Shown: in pieces, positions 36,701-48,879 of the stretch
How positions within the stretch are numbered: position 1 is the first letter of the stretch
Layout: each line of letters begins with the position of its first letter
Source of the DNA: Cheilinus undulatus
Lineage: Eukaryota; Chordata; Actinopteri; Labriformes; Labridae
Assembly: GCF_018320785.1 (NCBI RefSeq)
Contig: NC_054867.1
Location: forward strand, 54,943,776-55,007,775
Direction: 5' to 3'
DNA: 64,000 nucleotides
Program-made: the position numbers and the translations under genes
The notes under the pieces: model-generated
Told to the model about the DNA's origin: nothing
Seen by the model: the letters and a program-made list of their open reading frames with translations, nothing else
Database searches by the model: none

Positions 36701-39700
36701 TCATTCTCTGAAGTTTATACAACATTGCCTTTAAAGGTGATGTCATCCTTTAAAGCATCTAAAACATTCCATCCTTGCCTTTAGGGTGAAGTCCAGTCAC
36801 TGAAGATGAATTGTCAATGCAGAGTTTGAATGTATGGACTAAAGCGAAGTCACTTGGTATCTGAATGACCAAAGCGGATGTCTCACCGGGATAGTGTGTT
36901 GTCTTAACGGCACTATCGAGTTAAAACACAAGTTCTAGTCACTGACTCCTCCAGCTACTACATAGTTACTACATCCATTTTCCCATCTTTTCAGACTTCA
37001 TGTATATTGCACGTGCGATAGTTTGTACTATAACATGTATTTTTAAAAATGTTCTTGCTCTTTGTGTCTCAGACTTTGCAGAGAACCGTCTGAAGCTGGC
37101 AGAGATACTGTACTATAAGATCCTGGAGAATGTGATGGTTCAGGAGACCAAACGGCTGCAGGGAAAAGACATGAGTGTAAGATTAGCTACAGCCTATTTA
37201 AGGTCTTCATCTGTCTGAACAGGATTTTGTTCTTGAATTTCAGACAGATAAACAGACTACTGATGTCTTCTTACACCTGTCTCAGACTGGGAGCATGTTT
37301 TGCTGCTTGCGTGTGCCACGTGTGTCAGCTCCGGCTCCTGCCGGTGCGGCTTTCACACAGGGCGCAAGTTTGCTGCATCAGCCGCATTTTCCTGCTCTCA
37401 AAGCCCCGTCCTTCTTCACGAGTTTTACCTGAATAAACCCCCCAACAAGCTTATTTATTTATTGTTTAGAGGAAGTATGTCGGGAACTATTCAAAATAAA
37501 AGCATTCTGTACAAGTAAAAGGAGTTTCTCCACAGAAATACAAAACCGGGCTTTTAATTTGAAAAGCACAAACCAGAAAAACATTCATACGGTGTTTATC
37601 TTTCCTGTGACATATTCTACAAGTTTGGAGACACAAAGCTTCGCTAATAGTTGATCTTTAGAGAACAACTTTTTAAAACAGGTGCATTTAAGCTTGTGGC
37701 CTTTCTCAGGGTTATCAAGAAACACATTGTAAACATATTCTATGTGCATATTTGCCACAACGATGTAAAAAATTGCTCTCCATTTATCATTTTCCTGTAT
37801 AATATGGTCCATAGCCACACGCGGTGCGCAGAAAAAATAGGCGAGACTTCGAATCTCTGAACCCTGCGCCAGAACCAGGCGTATCAGCCGCGCGAGACGC
37901 GGCGCTCATGTAGGCAGTCTGAAAGCCCTGACTTGTTAACATGCAATCAAACCGAAAATCCACGCGTGTCGCGGTCGAGACGCGCGCGTCACGCTCCCAG
38001 TCTGAAATGGGCTTTAGACATAACCTTTGTCAATATGTTTAAGACTTCAGCACCAATATGAGAACTCAATAGCACCATCGCAGTTGGTAAAACTATATGA
38101 AATCTGTTTTATGGTAATCAGATGATCCTCAGCCCTCTTAACAATCTACTTTAGCTTCAGGATGATAATGGTATCAGTCATGTTGTTATCAGGACTGAGG
38201 CTCAGTATTAGCACTGATAATCAATACTAGTATCAGTGTGAGAATATCCCAGATCGGAGAATCTAACTCTGTGTGTTTTGTGTGTTGTAGGTGTTGTTGG
38301 AGCAGGATATCTTCCATTGTTCTCTGATGGCGTGCTGTCTGGAAGTCATTTTGTTCTCCTACAGCTCACAGAGAACCTTCCCCTGGATCATCAGGATCTT
38401 CAAACTCACACCGTTCTACTTCTTCAAGGTAACTCATGTCCACGTTTTCTATGGAATTTGGGGAAATTTGTTAATAATTTTGGGGAATTTTCCTAAAATT
38501 TTGGGGATCCTTTTTTTCTTGGTAGGTTGGTTGGGTGATTATTATGCTTTGAAATTTCAAAAATTTTTTGGTACTTACATGCTCATGCCGAAATTTGTTG
38601 GATGTTTCAAAAGTTTTGGGAACTTGATTGGAAATTTGGGTGGGGAATTCTCTTTGAAGCTTGCATTGAATTTTTGGGATGTTTGAGCACATTTGTTTGG
38701 AAATTTCACATAATTTTCTATGGAATTTGAATTGATTTATACCTTTTTTTTGGAATATGCTGAGAAATTTTGGTTGGAATTTGCTAAGAATATTTTTAAT
38801 CATTTGCCTGAAATTTTCTTGAAAAAAAAAAAGTTATTTTCCCGAAGTTTAAAAAAAATAGTAATTAAAAAAATGTAAAATGCTTTGGTATTTCATTGGG
38901 GGATTTGTTCCTTAAGTTATGAGGATTTGATCGGAAATTTGGGTGGGGAATTTTCTTTAAACCTTCATGGAATTTTTTTAGAGAATTTGGTTGAATGTTT
39001 GGGGGAATTTGTTTGGCAGTTTTCCCTAATTTTCCATGAAATTCTGGGGGAATTTGACAGAAAATATTCAGGATTTTTTCATGGAATTTTTGGTGACTTT
39101 TTTTGTAATTCTTTTGGCATTTTAAGAAAAGTTTCTGAAATATTTCGGGAATAAATGAGATCATTTTAAAGGGATTACTGGAATTTGAAATATATTTTTG
39201 GTAATGTCCCGTAAATTTGGGGGTTTTTATGTTTTGGAAAACTTTGATAATTTTCAAGAGAATTTTCCAAGAATTTTTAAGTTTTTTGATTTAGTTTTTA
39301 CCTGACCTTACTGACTTAAATACACTCAAAAAAATCTTTTTTTTTTTTTTGTTGAAAACTACTTCCTGTTCAAAGTCAGGGTTTAAGTTTTGAAATGATC
39401 AGGTCAAAGTTATCCTAAATAAGACAGAGGAAGTTAAAATGCCTCCCAAACAAAAAGCTGAGGTCTGATAACAGCCAGTGGTAGTGAGAGGAGGCAGAAA
39501 TATATGATGTGTGTAGATTATAAAATCCAAACTGCTGTCTTATGCATTCCTGTGTGGTTCGGCATGTTCTGGTGTTAAATAGTTCACAGAGGTGTCTGCA
39601 TCAGTCTTCAGTTAAACCTGTGTTTGTGCTCAGGTGATCGAGGTGTTCATCCGCTCAGAGGAGGGTCTGTCCAGAGACATGGTCAAACACCTGAACTCCA

Positions 39701-42700
39701 TCGAGGAGCAGGTCCTGGAGAGCCTAGCGTGGAGCGCTGACTCTGCCCTGTGGAGCGCTTTACAGGCTGCAGGGAACAAAGTCCCCACAGTGGAGGAGGT
39801 CAGCATGAACCCTAAAATGTTTGGTCCAAATAATGATTATGATTATTACTGATTTTCAAATAAGTGCAGGAGTCCTATGTCTTATTTCTCTCCTTCTCCC
39901 TCTTCAGGTGAATTTCTCTTCTAGTCTAGACTCTGGTTCTGGTTCCAGTTCTGTATCAGGGTCTTCCAGTGGGGGCCAGCCTCACCTGCCTCTGGTGGCC
40001 CTGTCCCCCATCATCCACCCTCGAATCAGAGAGTTCAGATCAGGCCTGGGCAGCGCTCGTAAAGGTGGGTGTGGTCTGTGTGTTTGGTTAATTCTGGTTC
40101 GAAACGGCCTCCTCTGACCCCAGCCTCCTCTCTCCAGATGTTCCTCCCTCTCCGCTCTCGGTCCACGACAGATACAGCTCTCCAGCAGCCGGCAGTGCTA
40201 AACGCCGTCTGTTCGGTGACGACCCCCCTGCCCCGTCATCTGGAGGGACCCCCGCAGCGAGCCTGATGCCATCGCCTGCCAAAAGGTTAACGTTCGGCTC
40301 GAGCAGCACGCTGAGGATCGGAACTCAAAGTGGGCCAGCCACCGTCCTCAGCATCCCTCTGCAAGGTAGAAACATCGCACATAAACACACAGAAAACAAC
40401 ATTTAAAATATCGGATTAATTTTCTGAAGTTCCTTTTTGTCTACTATGGTTGTCAAGTTTCAAAACTGTTGATATCATGTGATTTAAAAACACGAAATAT
40501 TTGGCGGTGGTAAAAGGTACAAAAGCTTTAAAAAAGAAAGGTCATATTTTTATCAACCAGGCCAAAAACACAAATATGTTGTAACCTTCTCTGCTAAAAC
40601 ATTTCCAACAAATCTGTGCAATTTGGACAATGTACAGATGTTTTCTAACAATTTTGATGGTTGAAAAGATGAATTTTCCCAAATAAGGTGTCTAGAACTG
40701 CTGTTGTTATGGTATCTTCATTTCCATGGAAAAAACAGACACTAATATTGACTGTTTTACTCTAGATTTACATCTGAATATTAGAGCAACTGCTACTGGT
40801 GACGTTAACCGTCATTGAAACGTGGGCGTTAACTGTTGAGCTGTGTGATCAGGACAGATGGCGCCACATCTATGACAGAGCAGCAGATCAGCCTGGAGAA
40901 TCAAATGATTCAGTTGCAGTAGACGGTTCAAACCTGTAGAGGGCAGTCACTTCCCACAACTTAACACAGAATGAAGGATTCAAATACTTTGTTGTAAAAT
41001 GTGAAGATATGGCCCAAATACACAGATACATAGGTTTATATCTGAATGAGGGGCTCTGAGTGACTCTTTAATTCTGGTATCATAACGTTTGTGTCTCTCT
41101 GCAGGTGTGAGTAATGATCGCACCATCACCCTGATCCCCGTTCAGCCATGTGACTCCTCTGGTCCAGTCACAGCTCAGTTCCTGCTCACCGCCTCACCGA
41201 CACGCCTCGTCTCCCCAAGTCGGGTTGCGACTGCACCCGTGGCCCCTGACGCCCAAACTGGAAGTGGACGACCGCGACGCACCGGATCGCTGGCTCTGTT
41301 CTTCAGGAAGGTGAGAGGAAGAGGAGAGTCTGCTGACGTGAATAATTTTACAGTCAAACTTAATCCGTCTCTGTTCAAACACCCTAAAAATTCTTGAACT
41401 CTATCTTGTTGTCGCGTGCTCAGGTGTATCACCTGGCGAGCGTTCGTCTCAGGGATCTCTGTGTGAAGCTGGATATCTCCTCAGAGCTTCGAAGGAAGAT
41501 CTGGACGTGTTTCGAACACGCTCTGGTTCACTGCAGCGACCTGATGAGGGACAGACACCTGGACCAGCTGCTGCTGTGCAGTGTCTACATCATCTCTAAG
41601 GTGAGGAGATCCACCTGTGCTGCAGATGATTCACCAAGGTTCATATTTTAATGAGTCTTATGAGGTTTGATGAGGTGGTTCAAACATTTGATGAGGATTC
41701 CTCCTGGTCGCCTCCCTGTGGAGGGCTCCTGGGCACATCCAACTGGGAGGAGCGGTATATAGGAGGGGTTATATATCTCATCTGGCCTGGGAACGCCTCC
41801 AAATCTCTCAGGACGAGCTAGAAAATGTCGCCAGGGAGAGAGATGTCTGGGCCGACCGGGACAAAAAGGGATGGAGGCCTTGATAACAAAAAGTCTCTTA
41901 TGCACTGTTCAGTGACAAAAATGTCCACACAGAAAAACTGCCATAAAATTCATATAAATTAGTATTTTTTCTGCTTTTAAAGATGCTGATCATTTCATCA
42001 GCTTTACTCCCGTTCCAAAAAAAATATTTATAATCATTTTATTTTTTTTATTCCACCTGTATGTCATACTTTTAAATATTGCTCCCCCAGAAAACCTTAA
42101 AAAATTGAAACATTTTTGACATTTAAGCGATCTTTTGCCATTAAAACATCACTTTTTCCTATTTTTTGGCCATTTTGCAACTTTTTTGCCACTTTTTCCC
42201 ACTTTTATTCCATTCTTGCCCTTTTTAACCATTTTTTGCCACTTTTTGCCCATTAAACCTACCTCTTGCCATTAAATACCTCTTTTTTTCCTATTTTCCA
42301 CCCATTTTTGCAACTTCTTTTTGCCACTTTTTGCCCATTCTTTGCCTTTTTTGTCCAAATAAGCTACCTTGTGCTATTAAATACCACTTATTTCTTTTTT
42401 TTTTTTCTAAATTTTTGCCTCTTCATTTTGGAACTTTTTTTCCCCCATTTTTGCTCCTTTTCAAAATTATGGTAACAAAAAGTCTCTTATGCACTGTTCA
42501 GTGACAAAAATGTCCACACAGTAAAACTGCCATAAAATTCATATGAATTTTTTTTTCTGCTTTAAAAGATTCTGATCTTTTCATCAGCTTTACTCCTGTT
42601 CATAAAAATGTATTTTTAATTTATATATTTTTTTTATTCCACCTTTAAATGCCAGTTTGCAGGCAAAATCCAACAGATTTTATTTTTAAAAACCAAGCTC

Positions 42701-45700
42701 ACCCATACTTTATGCTAGATGACATTTAATTTTATTGATGGACACAGTATTACATTATACATTGTTTTCTGTTTTTTGGCCATTTTCCCACATTTTTCCC
42801 ATTTTAGTCAATGTTACACTCATTTTTGCTGTTTTTTTTTACCATTTTCCCACGTTTTTGTCCAGTTTAGTCACTTTAACACTCATTTTTTTTTTGCTAT
42901 GTTTTTTTCTGTTTTTGTCCATTTTCCCACATTTTTCTACATTTTAGTCACTTTTACACTCATTTTTGCAGTTTTTGACCATTTTCCCACATTTTTGCCC
43001 ATGATAGTCACTTTTACACCTATTTTTGCTGGGGTTTTTTTCTGTTTTTGACCATTTACACTCAATTTTTGCCATGTTTTTCTCTGGGTTTTGACCATTT
43101 TCCCACATTTTTGCCTATTGTAGTCACTTTTACACTCATTTTCGCAGTTTTAGGACATGTTTTGCCACCTTTAACTCATTTTTTGGTCACCTCTCACCCA
43201 GTTTTGCTACTTACTGCACTATTCTGGCACTTTTTCTCCCTGTTTTTCCACTTTTCCCTCGCTTTTTGCCATTTTAGGCCTACTTTGCCCCTTTTCGCTG
43301 CTGTTTGACCATGTTTTTCCACCTTGTACTTGTTTTTATAGCCACTTTAATCATATTTTGCCACTTTTCACCATTTACATTGTGGCTCTTGCAAAGGCAT
43401 TTTTCAACAATTTGGCTCTTTGGGGGATCAGGATTGAGTAACATTGATTTAGAAACTGCATTTTGTATTTACCTGGGTTGTCTTTATGAAGTTTATAAAT
43501 TGGCCTGATGATCCAAAACATTTAAGTGGGATAAATATGCAAAAGAAAACAGGAATCGGAAAGGGGCAAATACTTTTTCACAGCACTGTACATGATCCAG
43601 GTCTAGGTACTCACAAGTCCAAAGTTATTCAAGTTTAACTGGATTGATTTCAAATCAAAATCCATGTATCACCACCAGCCCATCAGAGATAAGAATCCAA
43701 ACTTGTCTGCTTTACTATTTTAATCATATTAATGTTGTTTTCATTTGTAGATCACCAAAGAGACGCACACCTTCCATGACATCATGAAGTGTTACCGCAG
43801 CCAACCACAGGCCCACAGCCATGTAAGAGACCTCATTATTGTGAATGTGATTATACGATGTACGGGGTTTAGACTCAGCTTTTCTTTTATTTAAATGTTT
43901 AAACCAGTGTAGGAACGGGTCCTCTGGTTATAACACCTTACAGCTGTACTTTGTGAGACTGTAAACCAGTGATACTCAACATGTGGCTCTGGAGCCACAT
44001 GTGGCTCTTTTGTGATTATTTGTGGCTCTTTATGTCTTACTTTTAAATATTATTCCCCCAGAAAACCTTAAAAAAATATAAACTTTTTTACAATTTTAAA
44101 CACATTTGCCGCTTGTCACCCTAATAAGCTATTTTTTGCCATTAAACACCCCTTTTTCCTTTTTTTTGGCCATTTTGCAACTTCCTTTTTACTCTTTGAT
44201 CCCATTTTTTCCACTTTGATCCCATTTTTGCCCTTTTTCACAATTTTTTGCCACTTTTTGCCCATTTAAGCAACCTTTTCCCATTAATTACCCATTTTTC
44301 CTATTTTTGCACCTCCTTTTTGCCACTTTTTGGCCTTTTTTTGTCTAAATAAGCTACCTTGTGCCATTAAATACCACTTGTTTCCTTTTTTCCCCAAATT
44401 TTAGCCTCTTCATTTTTTTTCAGATTTTTGCCTCTTTTCACTACTTTTTCCCACTTTTTGACCATTTTTTCCACTTTTCACCATTTTTTGCCATTTTTTT
44501 TTTCATTTAAGCTACCTTTTGCCATTAAATATCCCCTTTTACCTATTTTTTGCCCATTTTTGCAACTTCTTTTAGCCACTTTTTGCCCATTCTTTGCCAT
44601 TTTTGTCGAAATAGGCTATTTTGTGCCATTAAATGTTACTTGTTTCCATTTTTCCTAAATTTTTGTCTCCACTTTTTTTTCCCAATTTTTGCCCTTTTTC
44701 ACTATTTTTCCCCACTTTAAGCTACCTTTTTCCATTACATACCACTTTTTTTCTATTTTGCCACTCTTGACTGCTTTTTGCCCTTTTTAATCTCTTTTCA
44801 CTCATTTTTTTTTAATGATTTTGCCACTTTTTGACCATTTTTTCCACCTGTAACTCATTCTTTTTGTCACCTCTTACCCGTTTTTACTACTTTTTGACTA
44901 TTTTTCCACTTTTCTCCCCATTTTCGCCTCTCTTCATCCATTTTTGCTGCTGTTTGACCATTTTTGCCACCTTTAACTTATTTGTATTGCTACTTCAAGC
45001 CATTTGCCACCTTTCACCACTTAGATTGTGGCTCTTGCAAAGGTACTTTTCAACAGTTTGGCTCTTTGGTTAAGCAGGGTTGAGTGACACTGCTGTAAAC
45101 ACTTCACTAACAATGTTAATGTCTGCAAAATTCTGTTTCTGAAATGAAAATATCCTGATTAACACTGAGTCTCATGTTTGATTATTTTGGCGAGATTTTT
45201 TAACTGTGAGGTTCTGAAGTTTGACAAACGCTGCTTAACAGAAATATTTCAGTAGTTAGTTTGGTCTTTTTGTGTGATTGTGTGTGATTTTTGTTCAGGT
45301 TTACCGCAGCGTGCTGCTGCGTCGAACTCCCAAAGAGACGGTGACGGATGAGAACATGGAGGTGGATCCTGTGTCAGGAGGAGAGTGTAAGAAAGCACAG
45401 CTGACGCATACAAACACAACCTGGTATCAGAACTCTCTGTCCCTCCTCTGATTCTAACAGCAGCCTGTCCATCATGTCTGTGGCTCTCTGGGATGAACAT
45501 TTATTCCAGCTACGGTCAGGGGAGCAGAGAACTCCTCTTGGGGGGCAAGTAGTGATTTCTGCATAGAGGAACTCGATCAAAAGGCCACGATTGAGCTGTT
45601 TATGACCCTGTCAAGCATATAAAGGGTGGGAATGTTAAAAATCTTCTTTCTAAAGCTGCTGTTATGTCCGGGAAGTATTCAAGAAATGACCAAAAAGTAA

Positions 45701-46803
45701 AAAAAACACAGCAACAGCAGCAGAAAGGAATTAAAAACCCTTAATCTAAATCCTGGATGGTTTGGTTCAGTCCAGTTCTGTCAGTATTTAGCTCATAAGC
45801 TCTGATCTTACCCATGTTTGCTCAGCTGACAGGAAACCCGTCTCTTTTTAGAGCTCTGGATCATGTGGCTGTAGAGCTGGTTGCTCTTCATTTGGCTTTT
45901 TAAATTCGAGGATGTTGTTGTTTGTGCCACTTGCTCCGTTTCAGAGTCAGGGTCAGCGAGTAACACAACAGGAAATATTCAACAAAACTGATTGCATGTT
46001 TGTTGCCTCAGCTGCAGAGAAAACCAATCAGCCTCCAGGAGCGGAGAGCTCTGACCAATCAGGAGAGGAGGAGCGTGGCGACCTCATCCAGTTCTACAAT
46101 AGCATCTTTGTGCTGAAGATCAAGGGCTTCGCGCTGAGATACGCCTCCCACGATAACAGGGTACAGTTACATCGACGTGTGACGGGCATGAGACGTGTTC
46201 AAGCCTTTAATAACCTGTGATCTATCTCATGCATGTGTTTGATTTCTCCTTCAGGCCGACGCCCCTCCTCTCTCGCCGTTCCCTTCAGTGCGAGCTCAGC
46301 CTCTCTCTCCGCGGCGAGTTTCTCAGAGACACTCGCTCTACGTCTCCCCTCATAAAAACGCTGCAGGCTGCCTCACGCCCAACTCCACCTACACCTACAG
46401 GATCAACAGCAGCCCCTCCAAGGTACGCTCACTAAAGACATGCATGATTATTCCAAGACAGGACAGAATGTTGGTGAAGCCAGGGACGTTTGGGGCTTTT
46501 TTCCTTTAAATGCACGTGTTCTAATAAAAGTAGAGAGAGGGATAGAAATTCAAGAACAACTGTTTATGAAAATAAAAAAACTACTGGGTAAATTTTCCCG
46601 TCTCCGTTCAGGAATTATCGGACATAAACCGGATGATCCGTCAGGGCGCTGTCAGCAGGAAGAGAGCCTTCACCATGGAGGGCGACGTCATGATGTCATC
46701 ATGTGACTCTCCTAGCAAGAGGGCGTGTCCAGAGAACGGCAGCAGCCCCGACGTGCTCCTGAAGCGTCTGCAGGACGTGGTGTCAGAGCGGCAGAGTCAC
46801 TGA
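27706..46803 (+). CDS. rbl1: Retinoblastoma-like protein 1 (p107), 22 coding exons
   Basis: Exons 27706-27867, 29216-29349, 29474-29677, 31113-31177, 32250-32378, 32795-32958, 34365-34429, 35064-35238, 35332-35498, 35643-35755, 37073-37176, 38291-38428, 39634-39798, 39908-40064, 40138-40365, 41105-41310, 41424-41600, 43751-43822, 45299-45386, 46012-46160, 46255-46422 and 46612-46803 join in phase to 3222 nt, 1073 aa (human p107 is 1068). Nuclear pocket protein that binds E2F4/5 and cyclin-CDK and represses cell-cycle genes. Landmarks: N-terminal cyclin-fold-like region ([12 protein letters not shown]), pocket A about 375-595, spacer with cyclin-binding KRRLF at 669-673, pocket B from about 780 ([24 protein letters not shown]), and C-terminal SPSKRAC plus [12 protein letters not shown]. 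No stop or frameshift seen. A second ATG at 27745 is an alternative start. Introns are filled with minisatellites, SINE, LINE and DNA-transposon debris. p130 (rbl2) is the other possibility, but the C-terminus and length favour p107. Confidence 0.96.
27851..28145 (+). repeat. 92-bp tandem repeat spanning the rbl1 exon 1 splice donor
   Basis: Units start at 27851, 27943, 28035 and (partial) 28127 with ACACCTATACTTTAGAGGT. The first unit contains the last 17 nt of exon 1 and the real donor (TTTAGAG|GTATTT). The next two carry identical donor copies; the fourth has TTTAGTG|GTATTT. The units differ by only one or two bases. Confidence 0.95.
30000..30405. repeat. 46-bp minisatellite array in rbl1 intron 3
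   Basis: About seven near-identical units of CAAGGATGGAATGTTTTATA-AGCTGTGTTGGCATCATCTTCAAAGG. Same family and orientation as 12375-13870. Confidence 0.92.
30830..31075 (+). repeat. Dispersed repeat, inverted partner at 35770-35990
   Basis: Shares GTCCAGTC..GA-GACATCCCAGA, ACTTTAAGCTGT and TTGGTATCTGGAT-CC.AA words with the reverse complement of 35770-35990. A third partial copy is near 36850. Both main copies lie in rbl1 introns. The element class is unknown. Confidence 0.65.
31466..31907. repeat. 20-bp VNTR in rbl1 intron 4, ~22 copies
   Basis: Perfectly phased TGTCTGACGGAGTTGACAAA with a few variants (CATC, CGTC, ACTGAGC). Because 20 is not a multiple of 3 and no frame contains a stop, all three minus-strand frames stay open for more than 150 codons. 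There is no sign of a gene. Confidence 0.95.
33120..33980. repeat. ~20-bp array CTCAGAATTCTGACTTTGAT in rbl1 intron 6
   Basis: Reverse complement of the 7136-8035 unit, degenerate, interrupted by the SINE at 33549-33741. Confidence 0.9.
33549..33741 (-). mobile_element. tRNA-derived SINE
   Basis: On the minus strand a tRNA-like head (GTGGTTAAAGCGCG near 33710-33725, then a diverged B box near 33675-33685), a body ending AAATAAATCTT, then a poly(A) tail seen as the T run at 33549-33572. About 170 bp plus tail. Close relative at 50745-50912. Confidence 0.85.
34705..34935 (-). pseudogene. LINE reverse-transcriptase relic (L2/Rex-like)
   Basis: Minus-strand translation contains [24 protein letters not shown] and [17 protein letters not shown], which match the DTVDH and GVPQGSILGPLLF blocks of non-LTR reverse transcriptases, with substitutions in the core motif. 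It is a short fragment in rbl1 intron 7, just upstream of exon 8. Confidence 0.75.
35770..35990 (-). repeat. Dispersed repeat, inverted partner of 30830-31075
   Basis: See 30830-31075. It lies in rbl1 intron 10 just after exon 10. The 150-codon minus-strand open frame here resembles no protein. Confidence 0.6.
36440..36790. repeat. Diverged minisatellite copies in rbl1 intron 10
   Basis: CATTCCATCC(T/TC)TGCCTTTGAAGATGATGTCATC words. Same family as 3155-4510, with an internal near-duplicate (GAAAGATGATGTCATTCTCTG at about 36520 and 36690). Confidence 0.75.
37274..38013. mobile_element. CpG-rich TIR element with TTA flanks (PIF/Harbinger-like)
   Basis: Left end CC-TGTCTCAGACTGGGAGC-TG and right end CACGCTCCCAGTCTGAAATGGG are inverted repeats, flanked on both sides by TTA, the usual Harbinger target duplication. 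CG-rich arms contrast with the AT-rich intron. A 77-codon minus-strand frame (37585-37818, starting [11 protein letters not shown]) may be remnant coding sequence but matches no family I recognise. Confidence 0.65.
38440..39290. repeat. Degenerate GGGGAATTTT/GGAATTTG repeat in rbl1 intron 12
   Basis: Irregular recurring words TTGGGGAATTT, CATGGAATTTTT, TTGGAAATTTG. A longer duplicate (TTGATTGGAAATTTGGGTGG at about 38623 and a near match at 38927) shows segmental repetition. Confidence 0.7.
41690..41885 (+). pseudogene. LINE C-terminal relic (Rex/RTE-like)
   Basis: One frame reads [20 protein letters not shown] followed by ARERDVW, the conserved C-terminal segment of a common fish non-LTR retrotransposon ORF2. 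5'-truncated, in rbl1 intron 17. Confidence 0.7.
41886..42075 (+). repeat. Direct repeat, left copy (partner 42473-42650)
   Basis: AACAAAAAGTCTCTTATGCA followed by CTGTTCAGTGACAAAAATGTCC recurs at 42473 with about 90% identity over about 180 bp. The right copy sits inside the T-rich array. Confidence 0.85.
42055..43447. mobile_element. Truncated hAT-like element (GTTACTCAAC family), T-rich
   Basis: Starts at ATGTCATACTTTTAAATATT, equivalent to 44032 in the complete copy next door, and ends GGCTCTTTGGGGGATCAGGA-TTGAGTAACATTG. The left terminus is missing. The interior is TTTTGCCACTTTT satellite and a direct-repeat insertion. Confidence 0.75.
43967..45092. mobile_element. Non-autonomous hAT-like element (GTTACTCAAC family), complete
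   Basis: Starts CAGTGATACTCAAC, ends GTTGAGTGACACTG, and is flanked by a perfect 8-bp duplication CTGTAAAC at 43959-43966 and 45093-45100. T-rich TTTTTGCCACTT interior, no transposase. In rbl1 intron 18. Confidence 0.9.
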
Positions 46804-47563
46804 TGGTCGGACAACAACTGGATCATAAAACGACTGTTTTTATCTTTGTTTTATATTTAGGTCATCAGAGTGTTTGACAGCCTGTTTGTTATTTCAATTA
46901 TCAGAGCAGGGTGGGCAACTGGAGGCTCAGGGGCCACATGTGGCCCTCCTACTCACTCAGTGTAGCCCACAAGTCAATTTAAAAATCAAGAGACTGTAAA
47001 GGTGAAGAAAATCTGATCAAATCTGTCATGAAAACAGTAAAAATTAGCTGTTGTAACCTCGGTCAGGCTAAGAGTGGAGGTGTGGCCTGCCAACCAGCGA
47101 CTTTATTTATAAGGACCTCATTCAATAAACGCTGCCTCCTCCATAGAATGCTTTTACTCAGCAGTAAACCACCTTTTGATCGTAGATGAGGGAGAAAAAC
47201 TGTGAAAAAGTGGCAACGCCTGTCTGTTTTACACTTGAAGCTACTCCCAAAGCATTCTGGGAACATAAGCAGCTGGAAGCAGGAAGGTAGTGCCACGCTC
47301 AGTGGGAGCAGGTGTTACGTAATGTAGAAGTACGTAATAGCCCTTTAATCCAAACTTAAATCTTCTATTAGGTCAGAAAAATGATGAAAAAAAGGCTTCC
47401 AACAGTTTCAGATTTAGACATTCTTTAAGATTTTTTCATCTTTTAGGTGTTTGAATGTTTCTGTGATCCCAGTGGAGACGCCATGTTGAATTCAAACAGA
47501 CTTTTATAAATACATTTTAACGTCACAAAGGTCAGAAAACAAACCAAAGTTGAAGGTTTAAAC
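46804..47563 (+). other. rbl1 3' UTR and flank
   Basis: Follows the rbl1 stop. A candidate poly(A) signal AATAAA is at 47124-47129. At about 46915 begins an hAT-like end (GGGTGGGCAACTGGAGGC), so part of the UTR may be transposon-derived. Confidence 0.4.
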
Positions 47564-48366
47564 CAAGGGTGTCAAACTCAGTCTTAGCAGGGGCCGGATT
47601 CTGAATTCTGGTCTAATTTGAGAGCCTGACAGGGTCAGCATTTAACCACAAACTGTCAACCTTACTTTCACCAGCGGTGAATTATGTGGGGGAATTAGCA
47701 CTGATGATAAATAATTTTGAGATTAAAAGAAGTCAAAATGATAAGTTTAAAGACTCAAAATCAGAGATGAATAGTCAAACTTATTAGTTCAAAAGGTCAA
47801 AACATAAAATTGTCAATATAATGTTTTAAAAAAGGAAAATATCAAAAAAAGAGAATTATGTTTTAAAGGTCAAAATATTAGATGAAATTTTAAATTGTGA
47901 GGCTTAAAGGTCAAAATATGGAATTAAAAGTCCAAGTGAGGAGTTGAAAAGGTCAAAACATGACAGAAAATTAAAAAAATAACAAGTAAAAAAACTTTAA
48001 ATGACTTAAAGTTTAAAATTGTGACCTAAAAGGTAAAAAAAATTACTTAAGTCAAATCTATGAATTTGAAAAGGCAAAATATGAGAACTCAAATGAAAAT
48101 ACTAAGTTTAAGTTAATATTGTGAGTTGTAAAATTGAAAAAAAAAGAAATGAATAGACAATTTCTTTACCACATCCTGACTTTATACAGAATTCTTTTTA
48201 GCCTTTGTTTTTTCGTTTTATTTATGACTTGAGGATTTTTTTAAAATCATTATGGTTAATTTTACATTTTTGTACTGGAAAATTGCAGACCTTAGTGGGC
48301 CACGTATAATAAAATATTATCTTGCGGGCCGTATTTGTGCCCCAGGCCTAGAGTTTTACACCCCTG
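47564..48366 (+). mobile_element. Non-autonomous hAT-like element (GTGTCAAACTCA family), copy 2
   Basis: CAAGGGTGTCAAACTCA and GAGTTTTACACCCCTG ends, flanked by GTTTAAAC and GTCTAAAC (8 bp, one mismatch). Interior AAAGGTCAAAATATG array. Confidence 0.85.
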
Positions 48367-48879
48367 GTCTAAACCGTGGTTGGTTGAAGATAAAAGCCTG
48401 GAGGATTTCCCTCCTCATTCTCCTCTTTCAGTTTCAGATTAAATCTAAATCAGGATTACTGAACTCTGAGACGGTTGGCTTCAAGTTTCCTTCACATAAA
48501 TTTCACTCTGATTATTAAAAACATCTGCTGGCATCTGTACTGTGTGTAAAAATTGTATTGTCCATTTTTCCTTTTTTATTTGTAAACTATTAAATGTTGT
48601 AAACTTGTGTGATAAATAAGAGGGTTTAATGAGGCGGCTTGTGTGTAGTATCTACACTTCAACTTTTATTCAGTTTTATATTTTAGGATCAATCTTTAAC
48701 GTTTATTAACGTTGAAATAAAAACACACCAGCAAAAGAGACGTTCAATCAAACCCAGCAATCTTTGTAAAAATCAATTTAAATGTGTTTGAGCTTTTGGA
48801 ATCAATCTGTATTTTCTACATGCAGCAATTTTGTAAAATAAAATGGACTTAAAGCAAACTGTGTTTTTATTCTTTCAGA

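Noticed and set aside
42266-43508. Several Phe-rich plus-strand frames
   Set aside because: T-rich satellite inside hAT-like elements (TTTTGCCACTTTT); low complexity only.
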